A stretch of DNA of 64,000 nt from Paenibacillus sp. P25. Its GTDB lineage: Bacteria > Bacillota > Bacilli > Paenibacillales > NBRC-103111. Shown piece by piece: positions 8,802-21,700 of this stretch. The notes below the pieces were generated by a model that was given only the letters and a program-made list of their open reading frames with translations, did not search any database and had not been told where the DNA came from. A program made the position numbers and the translations under genes. Location of the stretch: assembly GCA_024704175.1 (NCBI GenBank), contig CP085629.1:3224001-3288000 (forward strand), written 5' to 3'. Each line of letters opens with the position of its first letter. Within the stretch, counting starts at the first letter, position 1.

Positions 8802-9698
8802 ATGGATTATATTTCACCGAAAGCAGCGGCGTTAAAGGTGAAACGGCGGCCTAAAGATACCATAGGCGCGGGTCGTCGTCATACCGTTGGTCTGAAATCC
8901 GACGGCACGGTGACGGCTGTGGGCGATAACAAATACGGCCAATGTAATGTTAGCGGCTGGCGCGATATGGTGGCGGTTGCCGCCGGCAATGTTCATATGG
9001 CGACGAATACGGGTAATGCTCATACCGTCGGTCTTACATCGGACGGTACGGTGACGGCTGTGGGTTGGAATAAGTATGGCCAATGTGATGTAAGCGGCTG
9101 GCACGATATCGTGGCGGTAGCGGCGGGCTGGCGTCGTACCGTCGGGCTTAGATCGGATGGAACGGTGGTGGTCGCGGGTCGAAATGATGATGGCGAGTGC
9201 AATGTAGGCGGCTGGCGTGATATCGTGGCGGTAGCGGCAGGTGACTGGCATACCGTCGGGCTTAAATCGGACGGCACCGTGGCGGCTGTGGGCAATAATC
9301 GGTACAGCCAATGCAATGTAAGCGGCTGGTGCGATATCGTGGCGGCATCGGCGGGTTACCTTCATACCGTCGGGCTTAAATCGGACGGTACGGTGGTGGC
9401 TGTGGGTTTGAATAAGCATAACCAATGTGACGTAAGCGGCTGGCGCGGTATGGTGGCGATAGCGGCGGGTAGTCATCATACCATCGGGCTTAAATCGGAC
9501 GGTACCGTGGCGGTCGCGGGTTGGAATAAGCATGGCCAATGCAATGTAAGTGACTGGCGCGATATCATGGCGGTTGCAGCGGGTTGCGCTCATACTCTCG
9601 GCCTTAAATCGGACGGTACGGTGGTGGCTGTGGGTGATAACGAATATGGCCAATGCAATGTAAGCGGCTGGCGCGGCATTGAGCTGCCCGGCTATTAG
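8802..9698 (+). CDS. RCC1-repeat (beta-propeller) protein
   Basis: A 298-residue protein made almost wholly of seven consecutive repeats of about 39 residues with consensus HTVGLKSDGTVVAVG then NKYGQCNVSGW and DIVAVAAG. This is the bacterial form of the RCC1 (regulator of chromosome condensation) repeat, and seven blades are enough for one closed propeller. The DNA repeats are also highly similar, with a period of about 117 bases, suggesting recent expansion or homogenisation. The first repeat unit is longer by about 8 residues (MATNTGNA insert). No signal peptide or membrane segment; a cytoplasmic binding protein is likely. GGAGG stands before the ATG. The partner is unknown; the gene adjoins a dead MerR regulator. 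Confidence 0.8.
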   Translation: MDYISPKAAALKVKRRPKDTIGAGRRHTVGLKSDGTVTAVGDNKYGQCNVSGWRDMVAVAAGNVHMATNTGNAHTVGLTSDGTVTAVGWNKYGQCDVSGWHDIVAVAAGWRRTVGLRSDGTVVVAGRNDDGECNVGGWRDIVAVAAGDWHTVGLKSDGTVAAVGNNRYSQCNVSGWCDIVAASAGYLHTVGLKSDGTVVAVGLNKHNQCDVSGWRGMVAIAAGSHHTIGLKSDGTVAVAGWNKHGQCNVSDWRDIMAVAAGCAHTLGLKSDGTVVAVGDNEYGQCNVSGWRGIELPGY

Positions 9699-9723
9699 TT
9701 TTCGATTATCTGTAAAATACCCC

Positions 9724-9760
9724 AAAAAAGCCCCGCCTCCCAAGGATGGAAGACGGGGCT
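9724..9760 (-). terminator. intrinsic terminator of the lipoprotein gene
   Basis: AGCCCCG and CGGGGCT form the stem base around CCTCCCAAGGATGGAAGA; six T follow on the minus strand. It ends the operon whose last gene stops at 9781, and it faces the RCC1 gene convergently. Confidence 0.8.
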
Positions 9761-9780
9761 GAGCAGCGTGCAAATATGAA

Positions 9781-11357
9781 TCACTTATTTTTCGATTTGG
9801 CGTAAAGCTCGTTAATTTCCTTCATGTAGTCGTCTCCCCGCTCTTCTTCCATAGATCGATGGCGGCCTGGAAGCCGGCCTCGTCGATTTGGCCGACGATA
9901 AACTTCACGCGGGCCTCGTTGATGATGTTGTCGAGTCTGCGGGCCCTTCTGCGTGTAAACGTTCGAGATCAGCGGCTCCGCCGGATTGGCGAGCACGATC
10001 TTCTCGTTCTCCTTCTGCACCTGATCCTGTTTCTTGCGGACCGGCGTCTGCACCACGGTGAGGGCCTTGCTCTCCGGAAGGAAGTTCAGGATTTGGTTAA
10101 GGCCCTCCACTTCCGACTCAAGCAGCGTCGGGTCCTTGACCGGCTCGATGCCGCCTTCGACCTTCTTGTAATGCTTGCCTTCAATCCCGTTGCTGGCCAG
10201 ATTCTGCGCTTTCTCGTCATTCATCTTATCGAGGAACGTCAGCACCTGCCGCAGCCTCCTTCTCCGTCTTCACGGCCGACTTGGAGACGGCGATCATCCC
10301 GGCATAGCCCGAGGTCGGAAGCGCACGCGACCCTTTAGGACCGTTCACGGAGCCGACCACGTCCATATACTGCTTGCTCTTGTCATCCTTGCCCGCCTTC
10401 TCCATCGCTTGATGGATCTTATCCTCGATCCGTCCCGCATTGTCCGCTACGTCTACGATTACGCCCGCCTGCCCGTTGCTTACCGGGTCTGCGTATTTGG
10501 CCGTATCGAACACGGCGAAGTCCTGGTTGATCAGCTTCTCGTCATACAGCTTCTTCATGAATTTGAGCGCGTCCATATACTCTTTAGTCAGAAAAGCAGG
10601 CTGCAGCTTGCCGGAAGCATCCTCGCCCCATTTGTTCGGCGCCCCGAACCAGATGGAAATTTGGTCCAGCGGCCCAGCCCAGTTCCCCGTCCATTTGGAC
10701 ACGACCATGCCGTACGTATCGTTCTTCCCGTTTTTGTCCGGATCGTTATTCGTAAACGCTTTCAGCATGTTATAGAAATCGTCAATCGTCTTCGGCGGCT
10801 GCAGGCCCACGTTCTCGAGCCAATCCTTGCGGTAGACGATCGCGTTCCTGCCGAGCGCCCTCGCCCGGTAAATGCCGTAAACCTTGCCGTCGATGGAGGT
10901 GTTGTTCAGCACGATCGGATTCGCTTTGCTTAAGTTCGGATAATCCTTGAGGTACGGTCCGAGCTCCCAGAACGCCCCGGATCTTGCCGCGTTCACGAAG
11001 CTGGCTCCTTTATCCGTTGCGACCATCAGCGTAGGCGGCTTGCCGGAAGCGAGCGTAATGTTAAATTTGTCGCCGTAGGAGGAGTTCGCAGCCCATTCGA
11101 GGTGAATGTTCGTGTTGGTATACTTCTCGAGCTCCGCCACCACCGGGCTGTGATCCTTTGGAAAGTTGGTTTTAAAGATCGGCGCCATGATGCTGATATC
11201 CATCGGCTTCTCCTGCCCGGTCGCTCCGGAACCGCCCCCGGAAGATGCGGCTTCTTTCGTCCCTCCGCCGGAGGAGCAGGCCGCTACGGATAAAGCCAGA
11301 GTGGCCATCGCCACGCCCGCTGACCAGGCGCCGCGGCTTTTTTCTTTTCTCGTTCAT
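9781..11357 (-). CDS. extracellular sugar-binding lipoprotein (LplA-type), ABC importer; several frameshifts
   Basis: Solute-binding lipoprotein of about 525 residues. A leader from the ATG at 11357 (MNEKRKK) runs into TLALSVAACSSGGG, a lipobox with the lipidated cysteine, after an indel near 11315. The body (SIMAPIFKTNFPKDHSPVVA, then WEANSS-like binding-lobe segments) matches the long LplA family. Further indels lie near 10240 and, as a compensating pair, near 9935 and 9838; corrected, the C terminus reads QLDNIINEARVKFIVGQIDE to INELYAKSK. It is the last gene of an operon with the two permeases upstream (11417-13276), so it delivers an oligosaccharide to them. The sugar is not evident; the locus lies beside an arabinofuranosidase, making a pentose oligosaccharide a reasonable guess. 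Confidence 0.85.
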
Positions 11358-11416
11358 TCGGAATTGCCTCCCTTTTCTTCTTCGAATTGAATCCTTGCCT
11401 GCCAGCGAAAGAGCCG

Positions 11417-12301
11417 TCAGCCTTTGATCGAACCGATCAGCACCCCTTTGGCAAAATGCTTCTGCAGGAACGGATAGACGAGCAGGATCGGAATGGTGCC
11501 GACGACGATCACGGCCATTTTAATCGTTTGCTCGGGGGCTGCACGAAGCTAGGGTCGAGCTGTGATGCGTCGCCGATCGAAGCCTGCGAGAGCAGCACGA
11601 TTTGCCGGAGCATGACCTGCAGCGGCCATTTGACCGGGTCGTTGATGTACAGCGGCGCGGTGAAAAAATTGTTCCAATGCCCGACGGCGTAGAACAGGCC
11701 GAACGTGGCAAGGACCGGCTTGGACAGCGGCAGGACGATACGCCACAGCACGCCGATTTCCGAGCGAGCCGTCGATTTTGGCCGACTCTTCGAGCCCCGG
11801 TGGAAGCTCCTGGAAGAAGTTTTTGACGACGATCAGGTTAAACGCACTGATGGCGCCCGGGAGCATGAGAGCCCAGAAGGAATCCAGCGACCCGAGGCTC
11901 TTGACTACCAGGTACGTCGGGATCATTCCGCCGGAGAACAGCATGGAGAAGACGACCAGATTCAGTACGGTGCTCCGTCCCATGAGGTCCCTTCGCGCCA
12001 GCGGGTAAGCCATTGTCACGGTGAACAGCAGGTTGACGAGGGTTCCGACGACCGTGACGTACACGGATACGCCGATGCTCTTGAACAGCGTGTCGGACGA
12101 GAAAATAAATTTGTAGCCTGACAAGGAGAATGTCTCAGGTATCAGAAAGAAGGCCCTCCCGGTCAGCTCCGCATCGGATGCGAACGACCCGGCGATCACG
12201 TAGATAAACGGAAGTACGGTGCAGAGCGCGAACACCCCGAGGAAGGTATAATTCAGCCCGTCGAAAATAGCGCCCGGGATGCTTTTGTACTGTTTTGCCA
12301 T
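11417..12301 (-). CDS. carbohydrate ABC transporter permease (YtcP/LplC, MalG-like), frameshifted
   Basis: Inner-membrane permease subunit of about 294 residues with six membrane segments. It starts MAKQYKSIPGAIFDGLNYTF at 12301 and has the ATPase-contact EAA loop (LEESAKIDG) near residue 195. There the frame shifts (about 11755), continuing IVLPLSKPVLATFGLFYAVG then HWNNFFTAPLYIND, and shifts again near 11535 at a G run one base short, ending FLQKHFAKGVLIGSIKG at 11417. With both repairs the protein is a normal YtcP-family permease. It follows its LplB partner by 18 bases and precedes the binding lipoprotein. No ATPase gene is present; these systems usually borrow the shared MsmX-type ATPase. 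Confidence 0.88.
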
Positions 12302-12319
12302 GAAATCCCCTCCTCCTTC

Positions 12320-13276
12320 TCAATAAATGCCGGACTGGCCGAATTTACGCGCCAAGTAGTTGCTTCCGAACACGAGAATGACGCCGACTACCGATTTGAA
12401 CAAACCGACCGCCGTACTGTAGCTGAAAGCCCCCTGCGTGATCCCCATGAGGTAAACGTAAGTGTCGAAGACGTCCGCCACTTCGCGGTTCAGCGCGTTG
12501 GTCATCAGGTAAATTTGCTCGAAGCCGTTATCCAGCACGTCGCCCATGCGCAGAATGAGCAGGATGACAATCGTGCTCCGGATCGAAGGCGGCGTGATGT
12601 GCCAGATCTGCCGCCAGCGGTTCGCTCCGTCCATAATCGCCGCTTCATACTGCTCCGCATCGACGCCGGCCAGCGCCGCCAGGAAGATGATCGTCCCCCA
12701 GCCGCATTCCTTCCAGATGGTCTGCAGGATAATGAGAGGCCGAAACCAGTCCGGGTCCGCCAGGAAGTTGATCTTAACCCCTGTATACTGCTCCAGCAGG
12801 ACGTTCACCACGCCGCCTTCCGTCGTCAGGAATACGTAGGTGATACTGGCCACGATAACCATCGAAATAAAATGGGGCACGTAAATCAGCGTCTGAACCG
12901 CACGCTTGTACAGCGAAATGCGAACTTCGTTCAGCAGCAGCGCAAGGACGATCGGCGCCGGAAAGAAGAACAGCAGATTATAGAAGGAAAGAAGCAGCGT
13001 GTTTCTCATCAGCTTCACAAAGTCCGGATTCTGGAAGAAGTTCCGGAAGTTCTCGAGGCCCACCCATTCGCTTTTCCAGAAGCCCAGGAAGGGCTGGTAG
13101 TTCTTAAAGGCGAGCGCCACGCCCCACATCGGCACATACTTGAACACGAGGAAATACAAGAGTCCCGGCAAAAGCAGCAGGTACAGCCACTTGTCCCGCC
13201 GCGACCGTCTCAGCACCCGGCTCTCGGAAGCCGCTTTTCGGACAAACACCTTGCCGTCTGCACTCGTCTGCTCCAT
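12320..13276 (-). CDS. carbohydrate ABC transporter permease (LplB, MalF-like)
   Basis: Intact 318-residue inner-membrane permease. A basic N-terminal tail (SRVLRRSRRDKW) leads into six membrane segments; features of the LplB family include KYVPMWGVALAFKNYQPFLG near residue 50, a periplasmic loop with SEWVGLENFRNFF, the EAA loop QYEAAIMDGANRWRQIWHIT and the conserved ending FGQSGIY. It heads the permease-permease-lipoprotein operon, with AAAGGAG before the ATG. The YesS-type regulator ends 199 bases upstream on the same strand and likely controls it. Confidence 0.92.
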   Translation of the reverse strand: MEQTSADGKVFVRKAASESRVLRRSRRDKWLYLLLLPGLLYFLVFKYVPMWGVALAFKNYQPFLGFWKSEWVGLENFRNFFQNPDFVKLMRNTLLLSFYNLLFFFPAPIVLALLLNEVRISLYKRAVQTLIYVPHFISMVIVASITYVFLTTEGGVVNVLLEQYTGVKINFLADPDWFRPLIILQTIWKECGWGTIIFLAALAGVDAEQYEAAIMDGANRWRQIWHITPPSIRSTIVILLILRMGDVLDNGFEQIYLMTNALNREVADVFDTYVYLMGITQGAFSYSTAVGLFKSVVGVILVFGSNYLARKFGQSGIY

Positions 13277-13474
13277 CGTTTCACTCCTTTGCTCGGTTTT
13301 GTCGGTCTATGCGGTTTATTGTGGAGGAAGCGGATTTTGACTGCAATCGGATATTTTTGATACCGCCCCGGCGCCGCCGCTCCGCGGATTACGACTTTAT
13401 TGCAGCACTGCGATAATTTTGAATGCGCTTAACATTCGCTGTTGCCGGGCTTCCGTTTCGGTTCCTGCCAAGGC

Positions 13475-15781
13475 CTACATCCGGCTGAGCTCCCGGTATT
13501 TGCTCGGCGTCACCCCTTCGTGCTTCTTGAAAATCCGGTTAAAATAGCTGTGCTGGTAGCCGACCTGCTCGGCGATGTCATTGATCTTCTGCCCGGAATT
13601 GCGCAGCGGCTCCTTGGCTTTCTCGATCCGTGACTCGGTCAAGTAGTCGATGAAGTTTTTCCCCGTGACCTGCTTGAACGAACGGCTGAGCATGAAGACA
13701 TTGGTGCCGCAGTGCTCGGCGCAGTCGTCAAGTGAGATATCGTTCTTGTAATTTTGGCGGATGAAGCGCATCGCTTCCTCGATCATTTTCTTGATTTGAA
13801 AATCGGAACGGGCTTCCATCTCCGCCATATACGGCCGGATGATCTGGCCGACGAACCAGTCGCGGATCTGCTCCGTCTCCCCGCAGCGCAGCTAGCTGTT
13901 CGAACAGGTTCGCCCCCTTGAACAGCTTCGCCGGATTCAGTCCCGACTGCATGATTGCATGCTCCAGGTCGCCTAGCAAATTCAGCGTTCCCTGCTGAAC
14001 CTCGATCTCCTTCGCTCCCCTCTGCGTCAGTGCCTCCAGGAAGTCGGATACCTTGCGTTCCGCATCCTTCGGGTCCCCTGTCCTCATCGCCTGAATGATG
14101 TCCCTTTCCTCGGCGAACGGATACTGAAAGCTCTGCTCCTCCTCTCCTGCGTGCCGCGGCTCCAGATCGATGATCTGGTTCTCGTACTCGAAATTCCGGT
14201 AGCTGAGCGCAAGTCTCGCTTCCTGGAACTGAAGCGGAATCCGCTTCACGGAATCCGTCGGCTTCGCAATGGACAGCGTCACCCGCATCTTCAGAATCCG
14301 GTTCACGGCCTCAATCAGCGCGTCGGCGAGCGCATACAGCTCGGATTGAAAGGAACGGTCGGACGGTACGATGAGCAGCAGGCCCGCCGTCATATCGTGA
14401 AAATTGATGACCTCGAATTCGCTGAACCGCTCCGAAGCGAGCTCCCCGATCATGTTGGTCCGCGGCGAACGAAAGGAGCCCTTCATCTCCCGGCGAGAAG
14501 CGCCCCGATTGATCGGCCCGGGTCATGCCGGTAAGCTGCAGCTGCAGCACCACATACCGGCGGTCCTCCGCGGTCCAGCCGTACTGCTTCATCCGCTGAC
14601 GCAGATCGGTCTCCGAATAGGCGGATAAATACCCGTGAACCAGCTGCAGCAGGAAGCCTTCCCGCACCTGGGGCAGCTGCCCTTCCAGCTTGTGCTGAAG
14701 CGCCAGGCTCTCTCCGCTCAGTTGCTGCCATTCCTTCTCGATCAGCTGAAACTCGTCTTCGCGTCCGAAGCCCGAGGCGGAGGCAGGCCTGCCTTCAGTC
14801 AACACGCGCAGCGACCGGCTGAGCGGAGAGTAAATCCGGTTGGAGGCGAACCAGGCCAGGAAAGCGGCAAGCGCAAGGCCGGCCAGGCTGACGGATACGA
14901 CGATCTTGGACACGAACACGACCGGCGCGGTAATGGCGTTGATCGGAGCGGCGGAAATATAAGTCCAGTCCGATGCGATCCGGCTGAAGGAGCCGACCGT
15001 AACGGTATATTTGATGTTGCCGAATTCAAGCAGGAACGAATTCGAGCTTCCTTTATATGCCGCCGCTTCCTTCTTCAAGCGGTCCTGAAAAGCGGCCGGC
15101 GGCGCCTCGCTTCCGGCCGAGATCAGTGTCTCCCCGCTCGCGCTCAGAAGCAGCGCTTCTCCGTCATCATACGGAGCAAGCGCTTTCAAAAGTTCCGCCG
15201 TACGCTCTCTGTCCAGCCGGGTTACCATCACGCCGAACGGGGTCGGCGCGGAGCCCGGAATCTTTTGCACCAGTACCAGATCCTGCTGCTCCCCGGACGG
15301 CGACTTCGTCCAATACGTCGTGCTTGCCGGAGGCGAGCAGCTTGCGGAACTGGGCCGTCTCCTCGGAATCCGGCGGCAGAAGACTGAATTCCGGATCGAA
15401 GTGAACGGTCTGCCGGCCATCCACATACAGCTCAATTCGCTTGGTGAGCGGGAGCGAGCCCTGCATGAGCATCAGCGTTTTGGTCAAATCCCGCGTCACC
15501 GCGAATTGGCGCAAATAATCGGTTTCCTTGAGCGCGTAGTCGAATTTCGGATCGAACGCCCAGTGCGAAACCGACAGCTCGAGATTCGACAGCTGGCTGT
15601 CGAGATTATCCGCCCGGCGGGCGATCTGGTTCTTATGAAGCTGGACGAGCTCCTTCTCAATCCGCCCGCCGGCGAACCAGTAGATCAGCGCACCGGTAAT
15701 GAGCCCCGGAATGCACGTTATGATCAATATGAGGATCAGGCTTTTGCGGTAAAATTTTCCCCTCAGTTTTCCCCTCAGCAT
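13475..15781 (-). CDS. membrane sensor/AraC-type regulator (YesS-like), three frameshifts
   Basis: One-piece transmembrane regulator of about 769 residues, the length of B. subtilis YesS. Four reading frames make up one protein: 15781 to about 15310 gives an N-terminal membrane anchor (SLILILIITCIPGLITGALI) and the start of an extracellular sensor; the next, to about 14480, completes a Cache-like sensor and a second membrane segment (VSLAGLALAAFLAWFASN) followed by a HAMP-like stretch; then a cytoplasmic linker domain (FQEARLALSYRNFEYENQ); and from about 13890 the AraC DNA-binding domain with two HTHs (ISLDDCAEHCGTNVFMLSRS and INDIAEQVGYQHSYFNRIFK). It probably activates the adjacent transporter genes in response to an extracellular sugar. 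Confidence 0.85.
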
Positions 15782-15979
15782 AGTCCACCTCTGTATAGAT
15801 AAGGAATCCGTTCTTGGATTGTTTCTTTATAAGATGAGGAACGCGCTTTAGATTTTCTTGACTTTAAAAGTAACCCGCCGGTCATTTTGAACACAATCGC
15901 ACTTTTTTGTTCGCAGGCGGCCCGCGGTTAGCATATTTTTGCAGGAATAAGACTTTCTTGATCGCGGCCCGGGGCTCTG

Positions 15980-16888
15980 CTATCGGTAGTAGACGCGAAA
16001 CAGCGGGTCCTGATTGTAATTGCCGAAGCCTTCGCCGTACAGGGTCAGCCCGCCGACATGGGCGGAATCCTCCTCGACGGCCAGCCGGAGAGTCCAATAG
16101 TTGCGGTCCAACGGAAGATCGCCGAGCGCCGTATCCGACATCCGCTGCCCGTCGATGAAGGTGCCTTCCTCCCGGACCCGGATCACCTTGAGCAGACCGT
16201 ACTGGTTCATCCCCGTTCGCCACCATTCCGGCGTATATTGCCCTCTGCTGCTGCCGTAATCCCCGGGACTCGTCCACTGCCCGAGCGGAACCCCGTTCAA
16301 ATAAAAGCGGATGTCCGACGGCCAAATATCGTTCGCTCCCGGCGCTTCCGAACCGAGCTCCAGGGCGATTTCAATCTCTTCCGGATGCTGCCCAGGCAGC
16401 AAATAATTCGGAATCCGGTATTCCACGTAGCCCTTGCCGAACCAGAGCAAATGGGCGTACATCCGCTCCGGCTCGAGAAAATAACGCGGATCGTCAAACT
16501 GACCGATCACCTTGTCCTTCGTGGCCAAACCGCAGGTCGGATGGATCTCGAACTGGGTATAGTGCCCGACCGGAATATAGCTCTCATAGAAGGTGCGCCT
16601 CTCCTCTTCCTTCCGCGGCAAATCGATCCGGATGTGCTGGGCGGCCAGCGAGCACATCTTGTGCGTTCCGCCTTCCTTGCGCACCATCTGCGTGCGGATC
16701 AACCCGCCCGCTTCCAGCTTGCGGATATGCATCGTCACAATGGCGCTGCTGAGTTCCAGCTGCTGCGCCACGTCCTTGATATTCATGGGCTGATCGGCCA
16801 GCGACCGGAGAATCTTGAGCCGCACTTCGCTGGCAAGCGCCTCGTATAAAGGTAAAAACGCCGCGTCCGCACTAGCTTTGATCATCAT
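15980..16888 (-). CDS. ArsR-type HTH regulator with large C-terminal domain
   Basis: A 302-residue cytoplasmic regulator. Residues 10-85 are a winged HTH of the ArsR type (YEALASEVRLKILRSLADQP, MNIKDVAQQLELSSAIVTMH), and the rest is a 210-residue beta-rich domain with many aromatics (FGKGYVEYRIPNYLLPGQ; WPSDIRFYLNGVPLGQW; YTPEWWRTGMNQYGLLKVIR), which reads like a sugar-binding beta-sandwich. The cysteine metal sites of true ArsR repressors are absent. It is transcribed away from the GH51 arabinofuranosidase and very likely controls it. The start has two neighbouring ATG codons (16888 and 16885). Intact. Confidence 0.85.
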   Translation of the reverse strand: MMIKASADAAFLPLYEALASEVRLKILRSLADQPMNIKDVAQQLELSSAIVTMHIRKLEAGGLIRTQMVRKEGGTHKMCSLAAQHIRIDLPRKEEERRTFYESYIPVGHYTQFEIHPTCGLATKDKVIGQFDDPRYFLEPERMYAHLLWFGKGYVEYRIPNYLLPGQHPEEIEIALELGSEAPGANDIWPSDIRFYLNGVPLGQWTSPGDYGSSRGQYTPEWWRTGMNQYGLLKVIRVREEGTFIDGQRMSDTALGDLPLDRNYWTLRLAVEEDSAHVGGLTLYGEGFGNYNQDPLFRVYYR

Positions 16889-18616
<1,728 letters not shown>

Positions 18617-18660
18617 TACAGCCTTAATAGTTGAAGCTTTTTTATGAACAACCACAACCC

Positions 18661-18702
18661 AAAAAAGCGTACCGCTTCTATGAGAACGGTGCGCTTTTTT
18701 TT
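18661..18702. terminator. bidirectional terminator between abfA and the fructanase
   Basis: AAAAAAGCGTACC and GGTGCGCTTTTTT form an A/T-flanked stem (one mismatch) around GCTTCTATGAGAAC. Both strands show a stem followed by T, so it can end both convergent genes. Confidence 0.85.
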
Positions 18703-18714
18703 AATCGGGCTTCC

Positions 18715-21700
18715 TTACAGCGGATAAGCATTTACATTCTGATAAGAAACCCTTCCGTCGAATACATTGAGTCCATAATGGCCGCCGCTGAAGTTTGTAT
18801 CGTTCACATCGATAACAGGCTGCTGCCGCCGTTAAAATAAATTTGAATACGGGTACCGCTGGCTCTAATTTTGACATGGTACGTTCTTCCGGGCTGGACC
18901 AGCATCGGGACGCTTGCCAGAACCTGGCTGGAGCTGAACGTGCCGTTCCTTTTGTAAAACAGACGAAGCATTCGCAAATCAGGATCGACATTCAAATAGT
19001 AGCCGTTGTCCCCGCTGGCATCCGACCGGAAAATGACCGATCCGGCCCCTCCGGTCTTCTCTGTCTTAAGATCCGCTTCATAGGTAAAATCCGTCCCGGC
19101 CCCCGCCGACATGTAATTGCTGTCCCGGTCAAAATACCCCGCTATGCCGTCAGCCGTTGGAGTCCATTGCCCTTGATTCATCGATGTCCAGCCGGTCAAA
19201 TTGGAGCTGAACGGCGCTCCGACTTTCACCACGGTCGTACCGGCAACGGATCCCGATAGCGTCGTCGCCGTGATCACCGCCCTCCCCTGTGCGACTCCCG
19301 TAATCTTCGCACTTCGCGAATCGACCGGCGAAACGGATGCAACCGCAGGGTTGCTGGAGCTCCAAACCACATCCTTATTCGCCGCCGAATGCGGCAATAC
19401 GGCCAAATACAGCCGCTCGGAAGAGCCGGTCCCCAGCTCGAGCTCGCTTTGATCCATAACGACTTTTTGCGGAACCGGTCCGCCTGCCGGCTCGAACCGC
19501 CAAGTACTCGCAAGCGGGAACACCTTCATGGAGACGATCTTGACAGCGCCGCCGGTCGTGTAGAAGCTCATGCCGTCACGGGCGGAGTCCGGTAGGATGA
19601 TATCCGAGAATACGACCTTCCCGTCATTGCCGAATACTTCGATGGACGATTCGTCCACATACATATGCATCTTGATCCGGCGGTTCTCCGGCGATAGACC
19701 GGCTTGATGCAAGGTGGTGAACGATCCGGTAAAATCCTTCCTCCCCGAAGCGAACCGGTCGACAAACATTTGGGATGTGCCCGTATTGTAGCCGACCACG
19801 GTTTTCTGATCCCCTAATTCCCGAAGCCGGAATCCGAATTCCCCGGCCGCCCCGGAAGCGGGAATTTCAAGCTCGGCATCGATCTCATAAGCAATGCCGG
19901 ACAGACCGGCCAGCAGATTGGGATCCGCCGGCGAAACGGTTACGCTGCTCCAGGAGGCCCCCGGGCCGCGCAGCGTGTTCAGCTCCGTTACCGGCTTCTG
20001 GACGAGACGCACACCTTCGGGATAAGTCTTAAGCGAAAGCTCCCGGGGAATGGACAGTTGCCCGTGAAAGGGCGACGTCGGGAAGCTGAAGCCGTAGTCC
20101 CAGTTGCTCATCCATCCGATCGCAATGCGTCTTCCGTCCGACGAAGGAATGCCGTTATACGTTACGGCGGCGTACATATCCTTCCCTTTTTCACTCCGGA
20201 GAACAGTACTTGCCGGATTCTCGCTCGTAAAGGCCGCGCCGTCGAATGAGCCGATGAAGTATTCCGAAGCCGATCCGTCCGTCTTAGTAGATGGGCCGGT
20301 GCTGATGGCGAGCACCCATTTTTTATTCGCGGAATTTCCATCTATGGGCAGCTGGAACAAATCCGGACATTCCCATGTTCCCCGTGTAGATAAGCCCCGT
20401 ATCCGAAAGAACTGCGGTAAGTCCAATCTTTTAAATTCACGGATGTAAAAAAGCGAACATGGTCTCCGCCCGCTACGACCATGACCCATTCGGAATGATC
20501 GGCATCCCAGAGGACCTTGGGATCGCGGAAATCCCAATTGCCGTCCGCACCGCCGGGATTTTGGATGATGGGGTTTCCCGGGTAATTTTGCCACGTCCGC
20601 CCGGAATCGCTGCTGAAGGCCATACTGATCTTTTGATTTCCGCCCGATTTGTCGGGATCATATGAGGTATAGAAGGCGATCAGCCCCCTCCGCCCTGAAA
20701 CAGCCCGGAAGCGTTGGCCGGATCCGCGATCGCCGAGCCGGACCAGGCGTTCCCCAACTCATTCCAAGGGATCGCAATCGGCGACCGCTTCCAATGAACA
20801 AGATCCGTGCTCACCGCATGCCCCCATCTTCCCTCATCCTGATGGAACAGGTGATACTCGCCGTTGTAATACACCAGCCCGTTCCGGATCGCTTGCTTTG
20901 CCGAATTCCTGGGTATAGTGGTACTGCGGACGATACATTTCGTTGGAATAATCCTTAAGATCCGTTACATATACGTTCTGAAAATAAGCGGTGCCGTTAT
21001 ATGCGTTTAGCCCCGTTCTTCCGTTCGTATAAGCCGTGTCCGTAACGGAAATGTCCGGCGCACTGCGGCCGTCCACATATACCTTAATGCTGGAGCCGTT
21101 CGCAACAACTTCGAGGTGATACACTTTCCCGGGATCGATCAATCTGGGCGCGGAAGCCATCGTCGCCCCTCCGTTCGCATTAAACAACCGGACTTGATCG
21201 AGATTAGGGTCGATATTAACCACATACCCCGCGGTACCGGTCGAATTCCCTCGGAACAACAGACCTGCGGTTCCGTACGGGGTGCCGGAATCGACTTTCA
21301 GATCCGCCTCAAGAATAAAATCCGAGGCGGTGCCCGAAGAGATCCTGTAAGCATCGGCCCCGTTCCCGCTCACGGCTTTGATCCCGTCTAAACGGGGAGT
21401 CCATGTCCCGTTCAAGGCCGTCCAGCCGTCCAAATTGCTGCTCAAGTCGCTGATGATGATGTTTTGAAAAAGCACCGTACCATTGTATACATTCAGACCG
21501 ACGTGTCCGCTTGAAAAAGAAGTGTCGTTTACGGTCATCACCGGATCGTACCCGTTCGTAGGATCGACAAAGCTCGATTGGAAGTAAACCCGGATGCGGG
21601 GTCCTTCGGCTTTGACCCGAATATGGTACACTTTACCGGGATCGATTGTTACGTTGTAGGTAGCGATCGTGGAGTCCCCGTTTAATTTGAACAGCCGCAG

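Noticed and set aside
8860..9690. Regular direct repeats that could suggest a CRISPR or tandem non-coding array
   Set aside because: Period of about 117 bases in phase with a single protein frame; no spacer pattern and no cas genes.
8832..9773. A 313-codon open frame opposite the RCC1-repeat gene
   Set aside because: It mirrors the repeats on the other strand, has no ribosome site, spans the terminator and resembles no family; it is an effect of repeated GC-rich codons.
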